The translations under genes and the position numbers were made by a program. The notes under the pieces were generated by a model that was given only the letters and a program-made list of their open reading frames with translations, was not told the origin of the DNA and searched no databases. 64,000 bases of DNA from Conoideocrella luteorostrata (taxonomy: Eukaryota > Ascomycota > Sordariomycetes > Hypocreales > Clavicipitaceae), in NCBI GenBank assembly GCA_032433595.1, contig JASWJB010000098.1, positions 1-64,000 of the forward strand, written 5' to 3'. This document shows, piece by piece, positions 21,592 to 32,798 of this stretch; within the stretch, counting starts at the first letter, position 1, and each line of letters starts with the position of its first letter.

Positions 21592-23995
21592 CTAATCAAC
21601 CTTCAGCTTAGCAACACCTTTGAGTATCTCGGTCAACCCCTTGCCTACACCGCTCAACGTAGAAGCTCCAGCTTCCTCCAGCTCTATAGCTTCGACCGAT
21701 TCCGTACCCAGAGCCGCCAGCTCGGCGGCGTCAGCTGCCTCACCAACTCCAGGAATGAAATTTAATGCCAGTACTGCCGGCAAGAGCGCAAGGGCCACAG
21801 GATGAGATGTTGCGTAAGTCTTGATACTCTCCCACACAGATGACTCGTGGGGAGCCGCCACCTTCTTATTACTCTTTGCCAATTTGGATGCCTCACCCGA
21901 GATGGCTTTACCCTCAAGTAGGGGAAGTTCACTAGTCCAGTGCACTGCCTTTCCATTCTCCTTCATAAACTCCTCAAGATCGTTTACGTTGCGTATATCT
22001 TGCGGCACGTTGACCGTGGTTTGATACTTGTCAAACTCATGGTCATAGTCTTTGTTTGGGGTAAATGGATTTTTGTTCGCCTAAAAGGCCTTGGTAAAGT
22101 GTTCTTTTAACTTTGCACGCTCCTCTTGGTTATCTTCAGGAGGCGAATAGTTTTCAGGGACTTGCATCCAGCCGAGGACCTGAGACCACCGAATTCCGGC
22201 AACGGCAGCGGCGCTGTTACCCAAATTAACGATATTGGGGGTGGCGTGTATGGCATATACCACCCCGGAACAGCCTGCAGTATTTTTGGAAGCAGATTCC
22301 GCTGCGTGATGTGCCGCCGATCCAAAAGTCATGAATGCTGGAACCAGGTATGTTTGCCAGCCGATCTCAACTTTCTCGCCTTCCTTGCCGTTGTTAGATC
22401 CCTCGATCTCGTATTCTCCACCAGGCGGCGTGGTAACCCTAGGTAGGAATCCGCCTTGCTTCTTGACTTCTTCGGGCCATAGATAATCCCCGACGAAGAC
22501 AACGCTGGCCGGCTTTGGGGCTTTTTGCTGTCCCTTGGCATTCGACTTTCCGTCTTTATTGTCGTTCGAGCCAGCCTTGCTGTTGTCCTTGTCCTTATCA
22601 TTGTCTTTACTCTTACTATTGCCTTTGTTCTTGTCATTGCTGTTGCTCTTGCGGCGACTCTTGGGCAAAGCCTTCATCAAACGTTTGTAAACCTTGCAAC
22701 AGCCATCTATGTTTCCTTTCCCTGGAGAGATTGTTAGTCTAAATGCTTCCATTGAATCGCGGGGAAATATCAAATACCGTTATCGCGGATGGCCAGCCCG
22801 AATCTCTTAGAATTTTTCGAGTTGTTGGGACGCTTCGAGCTGCTGGGGCCTTCTGAGCTGTCGGGATCTTCCGAGCCGTTGGGACGTTTCGAGCCATTAG
22901 GATCTTTAGAGCCGTGCCTACTTGTCCAAGCAGGACAAGCTCCTTCGTCGAGCTGGTTGCGAGCTGCTGACACGATTTGGGGATTGTTAGGGAAAATCTG
23001 GTTTTGTGTTTCGGCGCTTTGATGAAGGAAGTGAAACAGGCTTCGAACGACGTCTTCATTTTTGATTGTTAGCAAATGGGAAACTGTATGCGAGCTGGCC
23101 TCTGACAGCAGATGCGCTTACCTGATTCTTCTTCGGAATCCGAATCCGAATTTGCGGGGGACGAGGTTGATGGTCTGGATGGTCCGGGGACATCATGTCC
23201 GGCTGATGAGGTTGATGGTTTCGGTGATCCTGGAACGTCATCTCTGGGCGTAGTATTTTGTTTGAATTCAGGCGGGAAACCACCATATGTCTCAAACACA
23301 CCAGCAGTTTGATCCATCCACCTATCTACCGCAGCATATAAACGCCGCCTCGGGCGCCTGTTATTTTCCTGATCGCTGTCCTCACTATCGCTTCCGGGTT
23401 CCGAATCTGAAGATAAATCCGGTGGTATGCCGTCTCTTAATCCTTCTGGAAATTCGGTACTCACTCGGTAAAAGCGGGCATGTTCAGGATTTTCGAATTT
23501 TTTGGTGCCGTATTCTGGATTGGTCACCCAAGCAGACTCATCGACTCTGTTATCATCCGTATCCCTTATGCGTGTCCATCTCCTTATCTGTGTCCAGTGA
23601 GCACCTCCCAGCGCTACAACTTCCGACTTTGCCAAGTTGTCACTGAGAATATTTGGTGTAGCCCGGATCTCATAAAGCCAGGTGCCATACACTTCAGCTG
23701 TTTCTCTTTCTTCTGCCATTGATACGTATGCAGTTCGGAAACCTTCTTCATGGCAAATTCGCGGACCCGCATGGTAATGGCGGTCAATATTAAATGCCTG
23801 TTCGTCTTCTTCCCAGTGGTCTCCTTGTGGCTGGAACCCTCCAGATTCTCTAATTTGTCGTGGGGACCGACCATCACCACGGTAGACATATTGGCCCTTC
23901 TTCTGATCAGGTTGTCGACGGTCGAGAGCAGTGTTCGGCAAGACACTGGCGTTTACAGACGCCAGCAATGAAAGCCATAAAGGTGAGGCTGACAC
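21592..23995 (-). pseudogene. Heat-labile enterotoxin A-chain-like gene, broken at both ends
   Basis: Related to the ADP-ribosylating A-chain family (Enterotoxin_a) that is expanded in insect-pathogenic fungi. Exons are 23995-23122, 23053-22778 and 22721 onward, with consensus 68-nt and 56-nt phase-1 introns. After a secretion-signal-like stretch, the first domain has the YRGDGRSP motif (Arg about 39) and one Glu (about 125) where relatives have a Glu-x-Glu pair. A Ser/Asp/Glu-rich linker, a hexapeptide repeat and a Lys/Asn-rich spacer follow. A second domain of the same fold then lacks the NAD-site Arg and both Glu. Breaks: the frame begins at GTG, with an upstream stop and no in-frame ATG, and a TAG at 22083-22081 interrupts it, leaving about 160 open codons beyond. 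An unannotated upstream exon could rescue the start. Confidence 0.65.
22803..22910 (-). repeat. 18-bp intragenic repeat, 6 units
   Basis: Six 18-nt units inside exon 2 of the enterotoxin-like gene, encoding degenerate hexapeptides of the type SKRPNG and SEDPDS. It forms part of a flexible linker between the two domains. Confidence 0.75.
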
Positions 23996-25406
23996 AAAGA
24001 TTTCCAGCTGCTTTACTGTCGTCCATGGCTATTCTGCCGGTCTGGCACTTGTGCGCTAACTGACGCCCGAGACTGTTTGCGAGTTCCCGCTGGGGGCTCA
24101 AGAGGTTTGGGCGAACGGATCTACGAAACAGTCTGATATGACCGGATGATCCATTTGGGGCCGGCGGTAACGACCACGGAGTACTCCGCACCTCGACGGG
24201 ATTTGGCCTGCGACTGGGGTTAAAATCGGCGGCACTCGCTGGAGCTCCCCCCCAGGATCAACCCTGTTGCAGGATGCTTCATATTTACCAGACCGCGAGT
24301 CGTTGAGATGGGTCTGTCACTATGCTCAGCGGCACTGATCGACCAACCAATTATCACGTCATACGCACCCAAGTAGACAGCACCACTACGCCTGGACCAA
24401 TAATAACCTGGTAGACGGAGCACGATACCTCTTTTGCATGAAATACTGCTCATTGCTGCTGCCGTAGAGCTAAGGGAGTCTAGTATTCTATCTTCAGCTG
24501 AGCTGCTGCCGTAGAGCTAAGGGAGTCTAGTATTCTATCTTCAGCTGAGACATTGATCCTGTTGGGACTATTCTGCTGTTGCATTCGGTAAAATTCTGAA
24601 ATTCTACAGAGTGCGTTCTAATAACCCAACAGATGCTCTGCCTGTTCTGTTGTACAAACAACCGGCGGTTTACAAGGTGCTGCAACCGTCTGACTCGTGC
24701 CCTGTTGAATGTCGATGCTCTAGACTTGGCGTTTACCTGCGGTTATTTAAGCTGATACGACCGCAGATATAAACCAGTTCTAGCTAAAATTGACGACCGC
24801 CGTGTGGCATGACCCGCTTAACATCGCCCGTGGGCACATGAACGTGCAACACAACAGCTAACCCTCCTTTCATTCTTCCCCCAGAGACTAGTCGCGACTA
24901 CGAGTCAACAACGCAGGGTCTTGTAGCCGTCTGTTCATCCAATTTCGACAGGAGTGTTGGAAACTTGGCACATTAACCCCTTCGTCACCGGCAGCATTGT
25001 ATGCAGTAAAAACCCATTTTCAGATTCTATCATGGATTGCGTACGAGACCAAAAAACACCGCATCATAACAAACTCGGCACAGAGCCTGAGGAAGTCCAC
25101 CCATTCTTTTCCATCACCAAGTGCCCACGGACGTCCGACTTGGCCAGCCTTGTTCCATCCGGGATCGTCAACCAGCATCAAGCAGATTCTGTGGGTTGCA
25201 CAGGGAGTGCAACAGGTGATCTAGATCAACTGCTTCAAAATAGAATATATTCAATAAGTCAAGTAGGTTATCTAAGGAGGGAAAACAAGTCAAGCTATGA
25301 TGCCTACGATACCCGTATAAATAGGGTGGCCGAAAGGTGACCACGTGACGATATCCGTGCTCTTGTTGTGTGCTTGGCGGTGATATTCCAACAGATTCAC
25401 CCCTCT
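23996..25406. other. Intergenic, 1.4 kb
   Basis: Contains a palindrome CGGAGTACTCCG at 24177-24188 and the 47-bp tandem duplication at 24455-24548. The 24954-25340 frame has no motif. No gene is supported. Confidence 0.45.
24455..24548. repeat. Perfect 47-bp tandem duplication
   Basis: Two identical adjacent 47-bp copies starting GCTGCTGCCGTAGAGC and ending TTCAGCTGA. The lack of divergence suggests a recent slippage or assembly duplication. Confidence 0.9.
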
Positions 25407-26135
25407 CTATCGACGGAAAACAGAGGACATGTCCATCGCGCTCGTCATTACGTTCCCTGCCCTGCCCTGTTCCATTGCAACCATCAGCTGCCTCATTGCC
25501 GACCCGTTCGTCCCGCCGGGAACTCGACCGTATACTGCCTCGGCGAACATGCGAAGCTGCATGGGAAATTGGGAATCGCCGTAGTTCTCGATAATGTCGC
25601 TCTTATTCACAGCCTGTCCAAGGTCAAACCATTGTCCCGTAGTCATACCAAGTTTTTCGCAGTCCCTCTTCTTGGTTGCATCCCACCACGGCGGTAGCAA
25701 ACCAGGACGAGACGCGACCTTCTTCAAAAAGCGCTGGAAGCCATGCAATCCATTAGGAGCGCCACCGTAGATGCTGTCTGCCTCCGCCTCGCCTTCCATG
25801 TTGTACAGGTCCTCTACACGTAAGCGGTAAGCATCAATAAGTAGCCCATAGACATCCTTCTCCGATCGGTCATAGAGCCAGGTGCCATTCTCGAGGCGTG
25901 TGAATGGATGGTCGACACCCTTTTCCAACCCTTTCGGAGGTGACAACTTCGCCGCAGCGGACCCATCTGCAGCTGAGGACCTGGCGTCGGCCCGCCCACC
26001 ACAAATCTTCTTATGGCCCTTCCAATCTGCCTTTTGGCAGTCTCTAGAGCAGTATGTGGTCGTGGAACATTTAGCGCAGCGCTTGAGGACGACTTCGGGG
26101 GGTGATTTTCGGCAGCTGGTGCATCCTTCGGTCAT
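25407..26135 (-). CDS. MYND-type zinc finger protein
   Basis: Single-exon, 242 residues, starting MTEGCTSC. The N-terminal MYND finger is complete: Cys5, Cys8, Cys20, Cys23, Cys29, Cys33, His41, Cys45. The C-terminal 190 residues contain WLYDRSEKDVYGLLIDAYRLR and LGMTTGQWFDLG, a pattern I associate with fungal MYND proteins of unknown role. ATG 26135 was chosen because the finger begins at once; the frame continues open upstream to 26339 without similarity. It binds zinc and probably a protein partner; the function is unknown. Confidence 0.85.
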   Translation of the reverse strand: MTEGCTSCRKSPPEVVLKRCAKCSTTTYCSRDCQKADWKGHKKICGGRADARSSAADGSAAAKLSPPKGLEKGVDHPFTRLENGTWLYDRSEKDVYGLLIDAYRLRVEDLYNMEGEAEADSIYGGAPNGLHGFQRFLKKVASRPGLLPPWWDATKKRDCEKLGMTTGQWFDLGQAVNKSDIIENYGDSQFPMQLRMFAEAVYGRVPGGTNGSAMRQLMVAMEQGRAGNVMTSAMDMSSVFRR

Positions 26136-26597
26136 GATGCGTCGTTGTCGGGGAAAGTAATTGCGAGGACCTAATTTTGTAGGACCGAAGAAGTCTGTGA
26201 CGTTGAAAATTGGGATTGAATGGTAACTACGGAGTTCTCCATGCGAGGAAGAGTCTTGTGGCCTTGAGGCGTGTGCAAGAGGCAATCCGTGCGTGTGTGC
26301 CTGAACTATGAGGCTACCACTGATTTGCCAGGGTTGCAAAACTGCTTTTTCCAGGTGCCTGATTGCCTAGGTATAATTTTAAGACGTCTCATAAAGTTGT
26401 ACTCCATACGAAGTACTCCATAACCACGAGGGATACAACGTGGACCGGCATATTACAGCGGAATACTCCGTACGGAGGTACTATTTCACGCCATCGCCGC
26501 CCGCTCAAATCCCTGTCACACCTATCAGATCCTTTAGCACTACTCCGTAAACTGCGGGAGATTGAACTAGATCGTAAGCTAGCGGGGCTTAAGGTAG
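26136..26597. other. Intergenic with clustered ACTCCGTA motifs
   Basis: Several near-palindromic GTACTCC/GGAGTAC motifs between 26398 and 26550. No gene. Confidence 0.4.
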
Positions 26598-26841
26598 CAA
26601 GGGGGGACAGTTTGACTGAGCCATCGAGGTGGCATTAACTCCGCAAGAGATAATTAATGCCTTAGCGACCAAAAACAAGATAAAATAAAAAATAAAAAAA
26701 ACTATTATATAGCTTAAATAGCTATTAAGTAATAGATTTTATTAATAATAAGCTTTAATTGCATCTGTGGTGGGCGTTCGAATTGAAAGGGTCAATTGGA
26801 CAATGTGGACGAAATGGCTCAGTTAAACTGACCCCGGCATG
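26598..26841 (+). mobile_element. MITE-like element, full-length copy
   Basis: A 244-bp copy of the same family as 11612-11844, same orientation, with an AT-rich core. Flanks are GGTAG (26593-26597) and GGTAA (26842-26846), a 5-bp target duplication with one mismatch. Its ends are slightly mutated (GGGGGGACAG and GACCCCGGCATG). Confidence 0.82.
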
Positions 26842-27502
26842 GGTAACAGACGTGGCAGTATAACTACGGAGTACTTCATGCTCCTTATTATCATCATGCG
26901 AAGCACAGACACCCGGGAGACAGTCCTTGGGAGCATACCCCATAAATTTTAATCCGTACAGAGTACGCACTCCGTACGCCGCAACTTATTAGTGAATAAT
27001 CTCGCTCAAGTCTCTTCAACTTCGCGGGTGTGAACAATATAGGGCCGTACCTGCCACGGAGTACTCCGTACCGACTAGTTTATCAGTGCGTATCGACAGT
27101 CAGCCCTGGACATGATTTTTTGAGACCTCCGCCATCTTGTGGTCGGTGTTGGCGATAAAAGCTATAGCCCAGTGACACCGTCTCTTCATATTCCACAACA
27201 GAAGCGAGGTGTTCGATAGGGCGTGGTGCAGCACTTGGTATAGCAATATATAGGAAATTACACGGTGTTTATGTGTAATGCACAGCCCACGTGACCCGGA
27301 GAAATTTCATCTTGAGGGAGCCAATTGCAGTCATCGGAGTCAATGCAAGCACCTAGCCACACCGTCGCAGACACCGAAATTCCATTACATTTGACCTTCC
27401 GCCTCTTTAGTTTAGCTTGGTAGATCAGAGCGCTCTGGTAGATTTGTTTTGCCCGGCAAAGCAGGCTCTAATTTAATCTTGAAACTGCCCGCGAGCCTCA
27501 AG
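26842..27502. other. Intergenic
   Basis: Holds the palindrome ACGGAGTACTCCGT at 27056-27069. A stretch around 27403-27450 resembles the 5' half of a tRNA (A-box-like TAGTTTAGCTTGG) but has no B-box. No gene. Confidence 0.4.
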
Positions 27503-27575
27503 TGTCACAGGCTATATAAAGTGCATTATTCACGTTATTAGTGTGGAGCTTCACCTTTTGCCGAATTTTGTGACA
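27503..27575 (+). mobile_element. 73-bp TG...CA miniature element with TSD
   Basis: Begins TGTCACAGGC and ends TTTTGTGACA, giving 7-bp inverted ends. It is flanked by perfect 5-bp duplications TCAAG (27498-27502 and 27576-27580). It is about 90% identical to, and exactly the same length as, 60707-60779. It contains TATATAAA. The TG...CA ends and 5-bp duplication look like an extremely short solo LTR, or else a MITE. Confidence 0.82.
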
Positions 27576-28565
27576 TCAAGCTTGCTCTCCCCTTCATCCC
27601 TTCCACAGCTTTACGGGCTAGAACAGTGCCCTCGTGTTGAACAAACAGTTGCTTCACCTTCATAAGTAGAGGGAACATCCTAGGCGAACCAGAAGGAACT
27701 CATAAATTCATCTCCTGGTCACACGTCCAACCCCCTTCTGGACACTCCCCATTGCATGCAATGCCGACCGCCACATGTGTTGCGTTAGCAACTTGCAACG
27801 GTGGAAATCGGTAAAATTAGATGGATTTGAATACGAACGAATTGATTTGAAGAGCCTTGAAAGTGATGATCCTGGCCTTCCTTGAATGCCCTGAAGTCCT
27901 CCTACTTATAGCACCTTTCTTCCTTCCGTATCTTCGTTAGCTCCCTAATCTCCATTATCTCCCTAATCTTCAGTATCTCCGGCATCCCTATTATTCAGCA
28001 CATCTAACTAGTTACGGCACTGTTTATCCTGACAGGGGCTATTCTCGTCTCAACAGGTCTCTGACAGGGACCTTCTTCGGACATGGGAGATCGCCAGATT
28101 TAAAGAAATTGTCCGAACCAAAGCGGGGGACAGGCTCGTGGATGGGCTTAAAGGGATTATGGGTGACTTCCCAGAGGCTTTGAATGTCGTCAAGCAACTG
28201 TTTCAGAGGATTAGAAAGATTCCCATTCCTCCTGGACGAAGACGAAAGGTTGAGCATTAGAATCCCTGTAGGTGACCTATACCACTTTATAGATCCATTA
28301 TGTCAGCCTATGGTGTGGATATTAGCGATTCGTAGAAGAAAGTAATATTTCCTTGGTTCTATTGCATATATGATCCTCTTCCAGCCACCTAGATGTAGAA
28401 CCCTAGCGCTTATACCCTACTTCCGATAGGTTGCCGCCCATGAGAAGCGGTCCCTAACATTCAATTTAGCCCACCATTCTAAAATGACAACAGCGACACA
28501 GGTTTGCCAATTTCGGCGAGGCATCCTAAAGATCCCGATACAGGCTCTAGATTACTCAACTAGCC
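27576..28565. other. Intergenic, 1 kb
   Basis: A 72-codon minus-strand frame (28257-28039) is lysine- and proline-rich with no motif. It may be a gene relic. Nothing else seen. Confidence 0.35.
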
Positions 28566-29927
28566 TTAGAAGTCGTCGCCCGAGTCATCCCAGTCATGGT
28601 ATGAAGTTCTGGCTATTATTGGCGTCTGCGGACGATAGTTCTCATCGTAGATCGAGTGCCACTCTCCGCTAAGCACATACTTTGCAAGCTGGTCGCAGAG
28701 AATTTTTTGGCGACATGGGCCTTCGCGTTCGATCAAGTCGAAGAACGTAGCGGACTCAAGAGCAAGCCACTGACACATTTTTTGAGCAGCACTCGCCCAG
28801 GTCCCACCATACAACTCGCACGAATCTAGACACAACACCTTGAGTGTCTTGCAGTGACGCTTCAATAATGCCACGAGCTCATCCTCGCTCATCTCCTTAT
28901 TGAGCAGACTAATGGAGCGGAGTTGCGGCCAGACATGGGTTCCAAGAAATTTCTCCAGCGGCACGTCATTTGAGTCGCAAGTGAAGTCAAAACGTAACTC
29001 TTTCAGCTCAGTGGCTGCGGCGAGAACTGTGGCAATGTTCCCTTCCATCAATATGTTCCTCTCGTAATCTGTCGAGGCCGGGCAGAGACTGAATGAAATC
29101 TTGCGGAGTTGACTGAATGCGGCGTAGCAAAGTTCTAAATCGTGTGACGAAAACAGAAACGAACCAGGGGAGATGCCTCTCGTCAGTCGTCGATCAGATT
29201 GATAACAGTCGACAAAGTAATCTACAGAAAGCTGCTGGATGGATGTGCAAGCAAGTTTCATTGCGCTGCACATGACTGTGAAGCCGTAGTCTATGTTCAA
29301 ACGGGGGTACGTTCGGCTTCCGCTTCGTAATGGAACGCCGCAAGGCTCCTTCGCAAAACGAGGGTACGCTCTGGATAGTGGCGTGCCAACTCTCACGTCT
29401 CCATCACGTGGATGCCGACGGCTGAAGCAGCCGGGGCCGAGGAGGTCTCCTGGGGGATACCAATGATTCGTGAGTGTTACCTTTCGAATATTTGGCATCG
29501 ATATCATAGCAACAGCTATATCGAGGTGGAGGTGTTTTCCCTTTAGCATCTTCTGCTGTTGTTCCATATGCGCAAGATAGCATTGACGACTTGGGTCAAC
29601 GTTGTGCTGCAACAACTCATCCTCCGGTGGGATGCTGCCCGTGTGAAAGTAAACCCCAGAGTAAATGATTTCTTGAACAAGTGACCTCAACGTTGGGTGA
29701 TTTGCAATCGCATGAAGCACATCGAGGTCCTCACGGTGGACGGAGGCATACACCCGGGTGAACAGGAGCTTGGCTGCAGGCATATCGATCGTTTTTGAGA
29801 CCAAGCGAAGGGATTTAAGGTCGCTCTTGGGTACAGCTTGGAAGATAAGCAAGCTGATCTCCGGCGGTAGTCTGTCCATGTCTCGCGACTGGTCGTGGGC
29901 TGTGGCCAGCGCAGAGTTTGATGCCAC
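28566..29927 (-). CDS. F-box domain protein
   Basis: Single-exon, 453 residues. An N-terminal F-box spans residues about 17-57 (DRLPPEISLLIFQAVPKSDL, then LRLVSK), the Skp1-binding motif of SCF ubiquitin ligases. The C-terminal part is leucine-spaced (LKELRFDF, LRSISLLN, LKVLCLDSC), suggesting degenerate leucine-rich repeats for substrate recognition. It is probably cytosolic or nuclear, with no signal peptide. ATG 29927 sits 16 residues before the F-box, typical of the family. Substrate unknown. Confidence 0.85.
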   Translation of the reverse strand: MASNSALATAHDQSRDMDRLPPEISLLIFQAVPKSDLKSLRLVSKTIDMPAAKLLFTRVYASVHREDLDVLHAIANHPTLRSLVQEIIYSGVYFHTGSIPPEDELLQHNVDPSRQCYLAHMEQQQKMLKGKHLHLDIAVAMISMPNIRKVTLTNHWYPPGDLLGPGCFSRRHPRDGDVRVGTPLSRAYPRFAKEPCGVPLRSGSRTYPRLNIDYGFTVMCSAMKLACTSIQQLSVDYFVDCYQSDRRLTRGISPGSFLFSSHDLELCYAAFSQLRKISFSLCPASTDYERNILMEGNIATVLAAATELKELRFDFTCDSNDVPLEKFLGTHVWPQLRSISLLNKEMSEDELVALLKRHCKTLKVLCLDSCELYGGTWASAAQKMCQWLALESATFFDLIEREGPCRQKILCDQLAKYVLSGEWHSIYDENYRPQTPIIARTSYHDWDDSGDDF

Positions 29928-31760
29928 TTTGTGTTCTTTGTCTGGGTTTCGTCAGTAGGTGTGTACTGCAACGATATGAAGTGAGTGAAGATCAGGGCTA
30001 GTTGGAGTCAGTGCCGATAAAGATAAAGTTCTCGCACAGTAACCGCACACAAAGAGTTTTGGATATGTTCATAGGCGGCGATAAGCCACGTGCTGATAGC
30101 GAACAACAGAAGTACATACGTGTACGTGGGCAAGCCGCAGGCGTATTTTGCGCACGTGGCACAAATTTGCGAGCAAAACAGCACAACCACACAACTACAA
30201 GCCCACACCAACGGCCAAAGGGCTTGCTGCAAATTTTCTATCCCCACCAGATGAGTGGTTTACTCTTTATGGCGTGGAGGCATGGTATGAATACAGGAAC
30301 TTTTATACTCATCAGCTGATACTGTTACCACTACCAGAAACTTGTAGACTTCATTGATCGACTCTACTAGCCAAGCTTAGCCTAAGCTGTTAGTACCAGA
30401 CCGACGGATTGCTGACCGTCTATATTTGGGGCCATGCACAGACATCGCCAAGGCCAGATTTCGATCAGCTATTCCGTCGAGAAAGGAAACTGTACAGGAG
30501 CAGACGTGCGTCCAGCGAGCTGACTCAGGGGAGCGTATAGAGTAAAGTTGATCGCTGCAAATTGGCTGTCGCTTCACCCACCTCTGCGCTCCCCCCACTT
30601 TTCCACGGGTAGCATAGCGATCCTTACTGGCAAAAAATGTGCCACATTGCATCCTGCCACATTTTTAGTCTTCACTGCAATTTCAACTCCTCCCGAGGGT
30701 TGCTTCCATACTAAGGGAGCTAACTCACTACAATTTCGAAAGCTCCCGACCACGAATTCCTAGCAGCAATGAGTACAGCCAGCGAGCTTAAAATAGACCA
30801 AGCGCCATGCTAATAGATACCAAGTGTGGGCGGGGTCGGCCGGCGGTTAGCCCAGCGCTCTGAAAATTGTCCTCCAAAAGCGGCGTCACGTCCTCCAAAA
30901 ATGGACGCACATTTGCCGCGAACCTGCACTTTTGTTGTAATGAAAGGACCCGCACGATCGGGAGGTGTGAAACCCAAATAAAAGGACTAACCTTGAGGGA
31001 AATGGTGTCGGTTGAGGAGGAGACTGAAGTCAAGAGAGTAAGTCGACGAGGTTCATAGGGGGTTTTTGGCGTGGGGCTAGCGTAGGCGGCGATGGCGCCT
31101 TCGAGGTGCTGCCAAACTCGGCGGGGGAAATGGCGCCTCCCAGACTACAAAGAGAACATTACTGTAATCACAAAATCGCTGTCCTCATGAAACACCGATG
31201 TTTTTTTGCATCGCGCGATACAGACTGCGGAGAATTAGCTTGAAAATGGTGGCTTCCTGACCAAATCAGTCCCATGGTTCATAGTGGTGATGCCACAGAT
31301 CAACAAGACCGTCAAATATTATTGCGTGGAATATAAGCCCTAATTATAGCTACTGGAGGGCAGTTTAGTAGGCCTATACTTTTGCTCCAATGGTCGAGCG
31401 GTAATTTGTTCCAACAAACATGTACAACGGCAACAAAACAGAAGTCGACATTTATTGCATAGATTTATCTTGATGAGCGCATTTGGGATATGAATTTATG
31501 TTTCTAGAGGCATTGTAGAATACTTCTCTGAGTTGCATAAAAAAGTTTCCTAATACTCTATGCTAATTGCTTGACCAACTTATTTAAAATAATACCTCCA
31601 GCGTGAGTTGCCTTAAACCCAGCAGTCTTAAGTGCACATCCAGGTTCATCGAGACAAAATGCACATGTCACGGCAACAATGGCTGAATTTCTAGCTTAAT
31701 TATGTCTTTCCTTGTCTATTATAAACACTACTAGAGCCCCGACCGGTGGGCTGATGGCGT
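29928..31760. other. Intergenic, 1.8 kb
   Basis: Short frames on both strands without motifs. No repeat or RNA recognised. Confidence 0.45.
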
Positions 31761-32798
31761 TTAGTGTAGACGGGGATGGATCGCTCCTGCAGCCTCGTAT
31801 AATGTCTTGGAGAATTGATCATTAACGGCAGCGCCGTACTCATAGGATTGTGTGCTATTTTGTCCAGGGGTGTCTGAAATAGAATTTACAGCCACAACGG
31901 TTCCAATTCCACGCTGCAAATCAAATTCGGCAAGGTGCGGACCGCCGCTCGAACCTCCGCCCATAAGGCATGAGAAGCCTGACAGCCGCGCATCGAAGCG
32001 CCACCAGTCGACTGGATCGCCAAAGCAGGCAGCGAGACGGAGACCAGTAAATGCTGGGGAGCCGTATCGAGGAGTTTTAGACCCTTTCTCAGCATAGCGC
32101 GGGTAGCCCATATTGTAACGCATCGTAGAGTGTGACTGCGTAGACTCAAATTTGATATGCTGTCCCTCGCCCAGCAGCTCTCCGGCAGTCTTTCCCCACG
32201 TTGGATCTGGATTTAGGACCATGAATGCTCTGTCATCGGAGAATCGTTCTCTTAGTTGACCGTGGTCCCAAAGGCTAGAGATGAATGCCGTGTTTACTGT
32301 GAAATTGGTCTCCCCGGTACCGTCGCGGAATCCGGGAATGAAAAAGATGTTGGAGTGCCATCCTAACTCTTTTGAGTATTCATCAACTCCTGCTTTTACG
32401 CAATGGCCTGCCGTAACAGCGGTAGCTCGGTTGGCACTTCGAAGAAGCGTCGCCGTGCAACTATTGTCTAGAGTAGTGCCGTTTTTGAGGTGGATCGTAT
32501 AAAGAAGACGGCCAACCGTCTTGGGAATTGCTCCTCCCCCCTCATATTCTGCGCCATTATGACGATCGTCTACCGGAATAGGCTCCAGAGGTTTGGAAGT
32601 GATGGGATCATGGTCGATACTCGCGATGCGCTCCGGAGTCCAGTAGGCACGGACCTGCTGATCGGCTACTTTGCCCGTTACCATTGCTTGCTGTACGACC
32701 GAAACTCCGTCCTCCGCCACGGGATTTTTGATAACATTATACGGATAGGTGGCAGCCGTGACTGCGAAGCCCACGACGAAATACACAGTATGACGCAT
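31761..32798 (-). CDS. Secreted trypsin/V8-like serine protease
   Basis: A chymotrypsin-fold endopeptidase (S1/glutamyl-endopeptidase-like), 345 residues, single exon. A signal peptide lies at residues 1-17, followed by an 80-residue propeptide-like region. The catalytic triad is visible: His132 in TAGHC, Asp188 or Asp189 in SDDRAFMVL, and Ser284 in GGSSGGP. Cys114 and Cys133 bracket the His loop as in the fold, and there are several N-glycosylation sequons. It acts outside the cell, probably in nutrition or host digestion. The frame is intact, unlike the protease relic downstream at 34.6 kb. Confidence 0.88.
   Translation of the reverse strand: MRHTVYFVVGFAVTAATYPYNVIKNPVAEDGVSVVQQAMVTGKVADQQVRAYWTPERIASIDHDPITSKPLEPIPVDDRHNGAEYEGGGAIPKTVGRLLYTIHLKNGTTLDNSCTATLLRSANRATAVTAGHCVKAGVDEYSKELGWHSNIFFIPGFRDGTGETNFTVNTAFISSLWDHGQLRERFSDDRAFMVLNPDPTWGKTAGELLGEGQHIKFESTQSHSTMRYNMGYPRYAEKGSKTPRYGSPAFTGLRLAACFGDPVDWWRFDARLSGFSCLMGGGSSGGPHLAEFDLQRGIGTVVAVNSISDTPGQNSTQSYEYGAAVNDQFSKTLYEAAGAIHPRLH

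Noticed and set aside
26755..26970. Similar short peptides encoded at 11757, 26755 and 48285 on the minus strand (SLTEPFRPHCPIDPFNSN)
   Set aside because: They are translations of the same MITE end, not a conserved gene. The frames have no common start.
27403..27450. tRNA-like 5' half next to the 73-bp element
   Set aside because: A-box-like only. No B-box, and the second copy of the 73-bp element has no such neighbour, so it is not a SINE head for that element.
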